Assembly: GCF_013186535.1 (NCBI RefSeq)
Contig: NZ_JABMCZ010000005.1
Span: 620,001 to 684,000, forward strand
Direction of reading: 5' to 3'
Origin: Nocardia terpenica
GTDB lineage: Bacteria; Actinomycetota; Actinomycetes; Mycobacteriales; Mycobacteriaceae
DNA: 64,000 nucleotides
The position numbers and the translations under genes were made by a program. Positions 1 through 6,381 of the stretch are shown piece after piece; positions within the stretch are counted from its first letter, which is position 1, and every line of letters begins with the position of its first letter. The notes beneath the pieces are model-generated. The model made no database searches. It worked only from the letters and a program-made list of their open reading frames with translations, and was not told where the DNA came from.

Positions 1-429
1 CGCGCCGCCCTGGATCACGTGCGCGCGGAGTCGGCCGCCCGGGCCGACGACTACCGCCTACAGGTCACCCTGGCCGACTGCGAGGCCGACCTGCACGCCA
101 CCCGCGCCGGGGTGTACACCGCGATGCGCCGGGAGTGGGAGGTGCTGTCCGGCGGCGGCACGCTCGACGATCTCACCCCGGAAGAGCGTGCCGCGCTTCC
201 CCTTTCGCGCCTGCACGCGTTCCGCACCGCGCGCTCGATCGTGCAGCGCCTCTACGATCTGCGCCAGACCGCGGCCATCTACCGGCCGAACCCGCTGGAC
301 CGCTGGCTGCGCGACACGACGACGATGTGCCAGCACGTCGTCGCCCAGGACCGCATCCTCCAGTCCGCGGGCGCCCATTTGACCGGCGGCACACCGAGTT
401 TCAGACTATGCCTGGGAATTACCGGCTAG
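1..429 (+). CDS. Acyl-CoA dehydrogenase-like flavoprotein, C-terminal fragment (5' end outside window)
   Basis: The reading frame is open from the first base of the window to a TAG at 427-429, so only the last 142 residues are visible. They form the helical C-terminal domain of the acyl-CoA dehydrogenase superfamily. The stretch RPNPLDRWLRD followed by QHVVAQDRIL and a terminal glycine-rich tail resembles the flavin-dependent monooxygenase branch (HsaA/DszC/HpaB-like), in which this C-terminal domain closes over the FMN or FAD site. The N-terminal and middle domains that would settle dehydrogenase versus monooxygenase are missing. The next gene starts 58 bp downstream on the same strand, so co-transcription is possible. 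Confidence 0.7.
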   Translation, partial: RAALDHVRAESAARADDYRLQVTLADCEADLHATRAGVYTAMRREWEVLSGGGTLDDLTPEERAALPLSRLHAFRTARSIVQRLYDLRQTAAIYRPNPLDRWLRDTTTMCQHVVAQDRILQSAGAHLTGGTPSFRLCLGITG

Positions 430-487
430 AGTCCGACCGTGCCCCGCTCGAGCTGCGCGCGGGCATCGGCGAGAGCGAGGGGTAGCA

Positions 488-1492
488 ATGCAGGTCGTGG
501 TGTACGGCGCGTCCGGGCATACCGGGCGGTTCATCATCCGGGAGCTTCGCGAAAGAGGCTGGGACGTCGTGGTTTCCGGCCGGGACGCCGACCGGCTGGC
601 CGCGCTGGACGGTGAGGCGCGCCCGGCGGCGGCCGACGATCCCGCGGCGCTGGATCGGGCGCTGGCGGGGGCGGCGGCCGTGGTGAACGCCGCGGGCCCG
701 TTCGCGCGCACCGCCCACCCGCTGATCGAGGCCGCCCTGCGCGCGGGCATCCACTACGTCGATGTCGCCGCCGAGGTGGAGGTGGCCGACGAGGTGACGC
801 GCCGCTACCAGGAGCGGGCGCAGGCCGCGGGCGTCACCATCGCCCCCTCGGTCGCGTTCTACGGCGGCCTGGGCGATCTGCTCGCCTCGGCCGCCCTCGG
901 CGACCTGCCCGCCGCCGACGAGATCCACCTGGCCTACGCGCTCACCAGCTGGAAGCCGACCATGGGCACCCGGCGCACCTCCGACACCTCCCGGGGCCGC
1001 CGCGAGGGCAAGCGCCTGGTGTACGACGGCCGAAAGCTGGTGCTGCGCACCGATTCCGAGCCGATCTCCCGCTGGGACTTCCCGGAACCGTTCGGAACCC
1101 AGGAGGTGGTAGGCGAATTCACCACCGCCGACAGCGTCACCATCCCGCACCACCTGAAAACCGCCGCCCTGCACACCTATATGACCACCGCCCCCCTGGC
1201 CGACCTCTCCGACCCCGACCTCTCCCCACCCCCGGCCGTGGATGACCGCGGCCGCTCGGCCCAGCGCTTCCTGGTCGAAGTCGTCGTCCGCTCCGGCGCC
1301 ACCGAACGCCGCGCCCGAGCCGGAGGCCAAGACATCTACGCCGTCACGGCCCCCATCGTCGCCGCGGCCCTGCACCGCATCGTCACCACCCCCACCACCG
1401 GCGTTCTGACCGCAGGCCAGATCCCCACCCCCCGCGCCCTGCTCACCGACCTGCACCCATCCCACCTCGAGCAGCTGGAACTGCCGGACTGA
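488..1492 (+). CDS. Saccharopine dehydrogenase-like NAD(P)-binding protein
   Basis: A 334-residue protein with an N-terminal Rossmann glycine motif, GASGHTGR, at residues 7-14, followed by an acidic/hydrophobic alternation typical of the saccharopine dehydrogenase-like / trans-acting enoyl reductase group. The motif VVNAAGPF (about residues 67-74) and HYVDVAAE (about 91-98) are characteristic of this group in actinomycetes. The ATG is preceded by GAGGGG, a reasonable ribosome-binding site. Members are usually NADP-dependent reductases of lipid or secondary metabolism. The substrate cannot be read from the sequence. The gene converges on the ABC-F gene with 27 bp between stop codons. Confidence 0.72.
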   Translation: MQVVVYGASGHTGRFIIRELRERGWDVVVSGRDADRLAALDGEARPAAADDPAALDRALAGAAAVVNAAGPFARTAHPLIEAALRAGIHYVDVAAEVEVADEVTRRYQERAQAAGVTIAPSVAFYGGLGDLLASAALGDLPAADEIHLAYALTSWKPTMGTRRTSDTSRGRREGKRLVYDGRKLVLRTDSEPISRWDFPEPFGTQEVVGEFTTADSVTIPHHLKTAALHTYMTTAPLADLSDPDLSPPPAVDDRGRSAQRFLVEVVVRSGATERRARAGGQDIYAVTAPIVAAALHRIVTTPTTGVLTAGQIPTPRALLTDLHPSHLEQLELPD

Positions 1493-1519
1493 CTTGGCTG
1501 TAGCGGACGGATCGCCGGG

Positions 1520-3115
1520 CTACCCGGTCGGGTCCTCGACCAATCCTTCCGCGGTGAGTTCCACCCGCCGCGTCACCCCGATCTCGTCGAGGAAGCGCGG
1601 GTCGTGGCTGACCACGATCAGCGCGCCCTCGAACCCGGCCAGCGCCTCGGTGAGGTGGCGCAGGCTGGGCAGGTCGAGGTTGTTGGTGGGCTCGTCGAGC
1701 AGCACCAGCCGCGGGGCCGGGTCCGACAGCAGCAGCATCGCCAGCGCGGCGCGCAGCCGTTCGCCGCCGGACAGCGCGCCCGCCGCCACATCGGCGTCGG
1801 CGCCGCGAAACAGGAAGCGCGCCAACTGGGCTCGCACCTGTTCGGCGGAGGCGTGCGGGGTGGCGGCGGCGACATTGTCGAACACCGAACGCCCCTCGTC
1901 GAACACGTCGAGCCGCTGCGGCAGCATCCGCCACGGCACCTTCGGCGGTTCGGCCGCGATGCGCCGCAGCAGCGTGGTCTTGCCCACGCCATTGCGGCCG
2001 GTCAGCGCGATCCGTTCCGGCCCGGTCACCTTCAGGCTGACGACGGGCCCGTTGGCCAGCGTCACCTCCGTCAGGTCGATCACGTCCTGCCCCGGATACA
2101 GCCGGGTGCCGGGCAATTCGACCCGGATCTCCCGGTCGTCGCGCAGCAGTTCCTGCGCCCGGTCCAGGTGATCCCTGGCCTGTTCCACCTTGGCGATGTG
2201 GTTGTTGCGCAGCTTGCCCGCCGACACCTGTGCCTGCCGTTTGCGTTCGGCCATCACGATTTTCGGCTCCCGCTTCTGGTCCCACATCTTCTGCCCGTAC
2301 CGCTTGCGGCGGTCGAGTTTGATGCGGGCCTCCACCAGTTCGCGGGCCTGTTTGCGGACATCGCTGCGGGCGTCGCGGACGGCGGCGCGGGCGGCCTCCT
2401 GCTCGGCCTCGACGATCGCCTCGTAGTCGGCGAAATTACCGCCGAACAACCGGATCTCGCCCTGCCGCAGCTCCGCGACGGTGCCGACGCGGTCCAGCAG
2501 TTCCCGGTCGTGGCTGACGGTCAGCACGGTACCGGTGAACTGCCCCACCACCTCGTAGAGGCGTTGGCGGGCAACCGAATCCAGGTTGTTGGTGGGTTCG
2601 TCGAGCAGCAGCACGTCGGGTTCGCGCAGCAGCTCGGCGACCAGGCCGAGCAGCACGGTCTCGCCGCCGGACAGGGTGTCCAGGCGCCGATCCAGTTGCG
2701 CCACATCGTCGGCCAGGTAGTGCAACCCGAGCCTGCCGAGCAGCGCCACGGCGTGTTCCTCGACATCCCAACGGCTGCCGACGATCTCGAAGTCCGCCTC
2801 CGTGCCCGCCCCGGATTCGATGCGGTGCAGGGCATCTCGCACCTCGGCGATGCCGAGCACGGCGTCCACCCGCTGTCCGGTGGCCAGCCCGAGGTCCTGG
2901 CGCAGGTAGCCGAGCCGCCCCGCCACGGTGATGGATCCGCGCACCGGGTGCAGCTCGCCGGTGACGAGCCGCAGCAGCGTGGACTTTCCGGCGCCATTGC
3001 TGCCGACCAGGCCGACGTGGCCGGGTCCGAGCACGGCGTCGAGCCCGTCGAAGACGGGTGTGCCGTCGGGCCAGGCGAAGGTGAGATCCGAAATGGAAAC
3101 AGTCGTAATTGACAT
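1520..3115 (-). CDS. ABC-F family ATPase (ribosome-associated, possible antibiotic-resistance type)
   Basis: A 531-residue soluble protein with two ABC domains and no membrane segments, the ABC-F plan. Domain 1 has Walker A GSNGAGKST (38-46), LSGGE (148-152) and Walker B LLLDEP (169-174). Domain 2 has GRNGVGKTT (373-381), LSGGE (448-452) and VLLDEP (470-475). Between them lies a charged, Arg/Lys-rich helical linker (about 235-330), the element that reaches the ribosomal E or P site in this family. The start at 3115 is preceded by CAGGAG. A longer frame to 3166 has no ribosome-binding site. ABC-F proteins either tune translation or protect ribosomes from macrolide, lincosamide or pleuromutilin drugs. 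Which applies here is not visible, but the leader (3174-3275) is compatible with drug-sensing attenuation. Confidence 0.85.
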   Translation of the reverse strand: MSITTVSISDLTFAWPDGTPVFDGLDAVLGPGHVGLVGSNGAGKSTLLRLVTGELHPVRGSITVAGRLGYLRQDLGLATGQRVDAVLGIAEVRDALHRIESGAGTEADFEIVGSRWDVEEHAVALLGRLGLHYLADDVAQLDRRLDTLSGGETVLLGLVAELLREPDVLLLDEPTNNLDSVARQRLYEVVGQFTGTVLTVSHDRELLDRVGTVAELRQGEIRLFGGNFADYEAIVEAEQEAARAAVRDARSDVRKQARELVEARIKLDRRKRYGQKMWDQKREPKIVMAERKRQAQVSAGKLRNNHIAKVEQARDHLDRAQELLRDDREIRVELPGTRLYPGQDVIDLTEVTLANGPVVSLKVTGPERIALTGRNGVGKTTLLRRIAAEPPKVPWRMLPQRLDVFDEGRSVFDNVAAATPHASAEQVRAQLARFLFRGADADVAAGALSGGERLRAALAMLLLSDPAPRLVLLDEPTNNLDLPSLRHLTEALAGFEGALIVVSHDPRFLDEIGVTRRVELTAEGLVEDPTG

Positions 3116-3173
3116 GCGCGGCTCCTGAGGGTGGCGAGACAGATATGGCGCGCGACTGCGGGCCACTCGAGTG

Positions 3174-3275
3174 CTACCTCAGAAGAGCAACGGCACGACT
3201 CCGATCAACGGGGACAACGACGCAGTACAAGTTAGCGGGGAAAACGAATCCGCGCAAGAGACCGAGTTGACTCAT
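3174..3275 (-). CDS. Putative 33-residue leader ORF upstream of the ABC-F gene
   Basis: Reading back from the ABC-F start, a frame begins with ATG at 3275 and ends with TAG at 3174, encoding 33 residues (MSQLGLLRGFVFPANLYCVV then a basic tail). Its last codons contain CTGAGG (minus strand, 3182-3177), complementary to CCTCAG (3130-3125), which overlaps the ABC-F ribosome-binding site AGGAG. This is the usual geometry for translational attenuation of resistance ABC-F and Erm genes. Against it: there is no good ribosome-binding site before the ATG, and that start codon lies inside the end of the insertion sequence, so the present ORF may be a fusion created by the insertion or chance. Confidence 0.35.
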   Translation of the reverse strand: MSQLGLLRGFVFPANLYCVVVPVDRSRAVALLR

Positions 3276-3331
3276 CAAAAATGCGCGCATCGATGGGGTC
3301 GTTGCCTCAATTGAGAATGCGCGCGTCGGCG
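3266..3331 (+). repeat. Left-end tandem terminal repeats of the insertion sequence
   Basis: Two imperfect copies start at 3266 (GTTGACTCATC, then AATGCGCGCATCG) and 3301 (GTTGCCTCAATTG, then AATGCGCGCGTCG), a 35-bp period. They are probably transposase binding sites. The ATGCGCGCAT core is itself a palindrome. Confidence 0.6.
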
Positions 3332-3376
3332 TGCCTGCGGGGCCGGTGGCTGCTGGTCCGGTAGGCCCTGGGCGAT

Positions 3377-4621
3377 ATGGAGCTGACCGTGGGTCAACGT
3401 AGGGCGGTGACGAGGGCGATCGCGACGCGGTATCGGCGGGCGGACAAGGCCGGTAAGGGTCGTATTCTCGACGAGTTGTGCGCGATGACGGGCTGGCATC
3501 GCAATCATGCGCGAAAAGCGTTGGCGCAGGCGGGGAAACCGAGAGTGGTCACCCCGCGCCCGCCGCGGCCGCCGAAGTACGGGCCCGATGTTGTTGCGGG
3601 TCTTGTGTTTTGCTGGGCGGTGCTGGGTATGCCGGCGGGGAAGCGGTTGGCGCCGGTGCTGGGTGAGCTGGTGATGACGTTGCGGCGGTTCGGGGAACTC
3701 GAAATCGGTGACGGGGCAGCGGATTTGCTGGCTGGGATGTCGGCGGCCACGATCGACCGCAGGCTGGCGCCGGAGCGCAAACGCCGGGAGCTCAAGGGGC
3801 GTTCGCATACCAAGCCGGGGTCGTTGCTGAAGTCGCAGATCCCGGTGCGCACGTGGGCGGACTGGGACGACGCGGTGCCGGGGTTCGTGGAGATCGACCT
3901 GGTCGGTCACGACGGCGGAAATGTGTTGGGACAGCATGCGTTCACGCTCACTGTCACCGATATCGCTACCGGGTGGACCGAGAACCGCAGCGTGGCCAAC
4001 AAGGCCCAGAAATGGGTGCTCGCCGCGTTGGAGGAGATCGCGGCGGCGATGCCGTTCCCGATCCTGGGTGTCGATTCCGACAACGGCAGCGAGTTCATCA
4101 ACCACAACCTGCTGACCTGGTGTGAGAAACGGCAGCTGACCTTCACCCGGTCGCGGCCGGGCCGCAGCAACGACGGCTCCTACGTCGAGCAGAAGAACTG
4201 GGCGGTGGTGCGCACCATCGTCGGTTATCACCGCTACGACACCGAGCCGGAGTTGGTGCTGCTCAACAGGATCTGGGTACAGCAGTCGCTGCTGACCAAC
4301 TACTTCTACCCGCAGCAGAAACTCGTGTCCAAGGTCCGCACCGGCGCGAAGGTGTCCAAGAGATACGACACCGCGGCCACCCCGCACCGGCGCGCCGAGG
4401 CCGCACCGACGGTCACTCGCGCCGCCAAGACCCGAATGAGCAAGACCCACACCGAGACCAACCCGGCTGCGGTGCAGCGCCACATCCAGGCGTTGACCAC
4501 CGAGCTACTCGCCCTGGTCATCGGCAAGGCCATGCCGACCCACCATCGCACCCTCGCCCAGAACACCGCTGCGCGCGCATTCTCGGCTGCGGCAACGAAC
4601 CGGCGGATGCGCGCATCTTGA
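3377..4621 (+). CDS. DDE (rve-type) transposase
   Basis: A 414-residue transposase. The N-terminal ~135 residues contain a helix-turn-helix-like region (RRADKAGKGRILDELCAMTGWHRNHARKAL). The catalytic core shows the integrase triad: D174 in VEIDLVGHDGG, D235 in DSDNGSEF, and E271 in YVEQKNW, with D235 and E271 separated by 35 residues as in classical D,D(35)E enzymes. The C-terminal ~100 residues are basic. The frame is intact, so the element may still be mobile. Related proteins are usually annotated as integrase catalytic domain or ISNCY/IS481-like transposases. I cannot assign a named IS. Confidence 0.88.
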   Translation: MELTVGQRRAVTRAIATRYRRADKAGKGRILDELCAMTGWHRNHARKALAQAGKPRVVTPRPPRPPKYGPDVVAGLVFCWAVLGMPAGKRLAPVLGELVMTLRRFGELEIGDGAADLLAGMSAATIDRRLAPERKRRELKGRSHTKPGSLLKSQIPVRTWADWDDAVPGFVEIDLVGHDGGNVLGQHAFTLTVTDIATGWTENRSVANKAQKWVLAALEEIAAAMPFPILGVDSDNGSEFINHNLLTWCEKRQLTFTRSRPGRSNDGSYVEQKNWAVVRTIVGYHRYDTEPELVLLNRIWVQQSLLTNYFYPQQKLVSKVRTGAKVSKRYDTAATPHRRAEAAPTVTRAAKTRMSKTHTETNPAAVQRHIQALTTELLALVIGKAMPTHHRTLAQNTAARAFSAAATNRRMRAS

Positions 4622-4632
4622 CTCGAGGCAAC
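4566..4632 (-). repeat. Right-end tandem terminal repeats of the insertion sequence
   Basis: Read on the minus strand, two copies start at 4632 (GTTGCCTCGAG, then GATGCGCGCATCC) and 4596 (GTTGCCGCAGCC, then GAATGCGCGC), a 36-bp period that mirrors the left end. The inner copy lies inside the 3' end of the transposase gene. Confidence 0.6.
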
Positions 4633-4861
4633 AGGGAGACATTTTCGCCCTTGCGCGGAGAGGCTCGAAAGCCGTTGCGGCTCAGTCGATCCGGCAATGC
4701 CGATGCCCAGCTTCGGCAGCAGAGTGGCCGCCCCAGCACCCGTCAAGAGCAGCGCTCTCTTTTGCGAGAGCCCCTCTTTTCCCGGCGCGTCATGCCGTCA
4801 AGCAGGCTGGATGTCGCATGCTCGCCGTTTTCCGCCCGTCCGGAACGGGCAAGCCCGAAGC

Positions 4862-5161
4862 ATGTACAGATATCGCACCACCCGCGGTGGTCCCGGCACG
4901 GCCGCGGCGATCGTCAGCGCCGTCGGTGGAATCTTCGCGCTTCTCGAGGGCATCTACATCGTGATGCAGCTGCTCAACGCGAATCCGGTCAACCGCGCCT
5001 TCACCTTCGTCAAGTCCCTCGCCGAACCGCTGGCGCTGTTCTTCCCGGGCCTGTTCAATACCGGCAATCACGACCTCGATGTGGTGATCACCTACGGTCT
5101 GGCGGCCATATTCTGGCTCGTCGTCACCGGTTTCATCGCGCGTGTGCTCGCGCGGGTCTGA
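4862..5161 (+). CDS. Small two-helix membrane protein, unknown function
   Basis: A 99-residue protein starting MYRYRTTRGG. It has a hydrophobic segment at about residues 14-38 (AAAIVSAVGGIFALLEGIYIVMQLL) and another at about 76-97 (VVITYGLAAIFWLVVTGFIARVL), separated by a loop that contains FPGLFNTGNHDLD. A longer frame upstream to 4697 runs through the region next to the insertion sequence and looks non-coding, so I use the ATG at 4862. This architecture is common among small actinobacterial membrane proteins of unknown role. It converges on, and abuts, the secreted protein gene ending at 5162. Confidence 0.6.
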   Translation: MYRYRTTRGGPGTAAAIVSAVGGIFALLEGIYIVMQLLNANPVNRAFTFVKSLAEPLALFFPGLFNTGNHDLDVVITYGLAAIFWLVVTGFIARVLARV

Positions 5162-5575
5162 TCAGCGCTCGCGCGGGGTGAGGAATTCCAGCCGGTGATG
5201 GTGGAGGAATTCGTACGCCGGGGCCCAGTGCCCGGTGAACACGTCCTCCTCCTTGCCGACCTCGTGTGCCGACGCGTCGCCGACCTTCGGGTTCTCGCAC
5301 ACCACCCGGGCCTCGTGGCGCCCGCTTTCGACCGGCCCGCTGTCGAGATCGACGGCGCCGCCGGAATCGACCGGCTGCCAACGCATCGGGAGCCCCGGCG
5401 CGGCGATGCGGCACACCTGGCCGGGCTTCTCGCCGGAGACATGGGCGGTGATGGTGGTGCCGCCCCGCACCGCGGCGGACGGATTGGCCGAAGCGGTGGC
5501 CGCGCCGACGACGAAAACGACCCCGACCGCGCCCGCGACGGCCGCGGTCAGACGAGTGTGCCGAGCCCGAGTCAT
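5162..5575 (-). CDS. Small secreted protein with signal peptide, unknown function
   Basis: A 137-residue protein with a Sec signal peptide: basic MTRARHTR, a hydrophobic core (AAVAGAVGVVFVVGAATA), then ASA at the probable cleavage site near residue 30. The mature part has two cysteines (one in QVCRIAAPG, one in VVCENP) that could form a disulfide, and reads as a small beta domain (TITAHVSGEKPGQVC, then HEARVVCENP). The ribosome-binding site ATGGAGG sits 9 bases before the start. The ATG overlaps the stop of a 24-codon upstream ORF. I do not recognise a family. Confidence 0.6.
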   Translation of the reverse strand: MTRARHTRLTAAVAGAVGVVFVVGAATASANPSAAVRGGTTITAHVSGEKPGQVCRIAAPGLPMRWQPVDSGGAVDLDSGPVESGRHEARVVCENPKVGDASAHEVGKEEDVFTGHWAPAYEFLHHHRLEFLTPRER

Positions 5576-5646
5576 GCCGCCGCCTCCATCCCGTGGGAGC
5601 CGATCGTGGCCGCTGTCCGAATGATTCGCTCGCTGCGCTCGCTCAT
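5572..5646 (-). CDS. 24-residue MSERSERI-type leader ORF coupled to the secreted protein gene
   Basis: On the minus strand an ATG at 5646 opens MSERSERIIRTAATIGSHGM then EAAA and stops with a TGA whose first two bases are the last two of the next gene's ATG (ATGA overlap). The DNA for MSERSERI (ATGAGCGAGCGCAGCGAGCG) is a near-palindromic sequence that, from general knowledge, recurs in nocardial and mycobacterial genomes. It may therefore be a repeat element read as a peptide rather than a selected gene. The overlap would allow translational coupling. Confidence 0.3.
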   Translation of the reverse strand: MSERSERIIRTAATIGSHGMEAAA

Positions 5647-5675
5647 AGGGTGATAGTGGATCCGGGTCCGTGAGT

Positions 5676-5687
5676 TGTTCGTGAACA
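5676..5687. promoter_or_regulatory. Perfect palindrome TGTTC-GT-GAACA, candidate operator
   Basis: A 5-bp perfect inverted repeat with a 2-bp centre, lying about 100 bp upstream of the secreted protein start and about 90 bp past the apt stop codon. It resembles TetR-family half-sites (TGTTC/GAACA). No regulator gene is adjacent. Confidence 0.3.
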
Positions 5688-5774
5688 CTGGTCCGCGCGA
5701 CGCAACCGCAGGGCCGCGTCGCCGAGATCCGAGCATAGTGAGGGCCACTCGCGGCCACAACCGAAACACGCGGA

Positions 5775-6347
5775 TTATTGCCGAACGATCGAGGTCAGCG
5801 GGTAGTCCCCCTGTCGCGCACGGCCGCCGAGGAAATCGAGCTCCAGGACCACCGCGGCGGCGACCACCTCGGCGCCCGCCGATCGGAACAGTTCCGCGGC
5901 CGCGGCCAGGGTGCCGCCGGTGGCGAGCACGTCGTCGAGCAGCAGCACCCGCCGCCCGGCCAGATCGACGCCGTCGGCGGGGATTTCCAGTGCGGCCGAG
6001 CCGTATTCGAGGGTGTATTCGCGCGACAGCACGGGCGGGGGCAGCTTGCCCGCCTTGCGCACGGCCACCACGCCGGTGCCGAGCACCGCCGCCACGCCCG
6101 CGCCCAGCAGGAATCCGCGCGCATCCACGCCCGCCACCAGATCGGCGTCGGGCGCGCAGGAGCCGAGGCAATCGATGACCGCGTGGAAGCCCTCGGCGTT
6201 CGCGAAGACGGGCGTCAGATCGGCGAATCGCACCCCGGGGCTGGGGAAGTCGTCGTGCCAGCGGGTCAGCCGCCGCACCGCCTCGGCCGCCCGCGCCATC
6301 CGCTCCCCCGCCGACTGCTCCGTTTCCACGATTCCATGCTTACTCAT
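5775..6347 (-). CDS. apt: Adenine phosphoribosyltransferase
   Basis: A 190-residue type I phosphoribosyltransferase converting adenine and PRPP to AMP in purine salvage. The PRPP-binding motif is VLLLDDVLATGGTL (about residues 134-147). The DLVAGVDARGFLLGAGVA segment (about 69-86) is the APT-specific flexible-loop region. The start at ATG 6347 has GAGGAG nine bases upstream. A GTG two codons earlier would lie too close to it. The gene is downstream of secD-secF and the binding lipoprotein, as in mycobacteria. The usual next neighbour, relA, is absent here: a small secreted-protein gene follows after about 200 bp. Confidence 0.93.
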   Translation of the reverse strand: MSKHGIVETEQSAGERMARAAEAVRRLTRWHDDFPSPGVRFADLTPVFANAEGFHAVIDCLGSCAPDADLVAGVDARGFLLGAGVAAVLGTGVVAVRKAGKLPPPVLSREYTLEYGSAALEIPADGVDLAGRRVLLLDDVLATGGTLAAAAELFRSAGAEVVAAAVVLELDFLGGRARQGDYPLTSIVRQ

Positions 6348-6381
6348 CTGCACCCACTCCTCATCCCGTGCCCGGGGACGC

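Larger units (their letters stand above)
3263..4635 (+). mobile_element. Insertion sequence with DDE transposase and duplicated terminal repeats
   Basis: An approximately 1.37-kb element with one transposase gene. Each end carries two related ~30-bp copies in tandem. On the left they begin at 3266 and 3301. On the right, read inward on the minus strand, they begin at 4632 and 4596. All share GTTG(C/A)C near the outside and ATGCGCGC about 16 bases further in. The pentamer GAGAC occurs at 3258-3262 and again at 4636-4640, three bases outside the outermost repeats, and is a candidate 5-bp target duplication. The element sits about 150 bp upstream of the ABC-F start codon. The family is uncertain (rve-type; IS481- or ISNCY-like). 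Confidence 0.75.
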
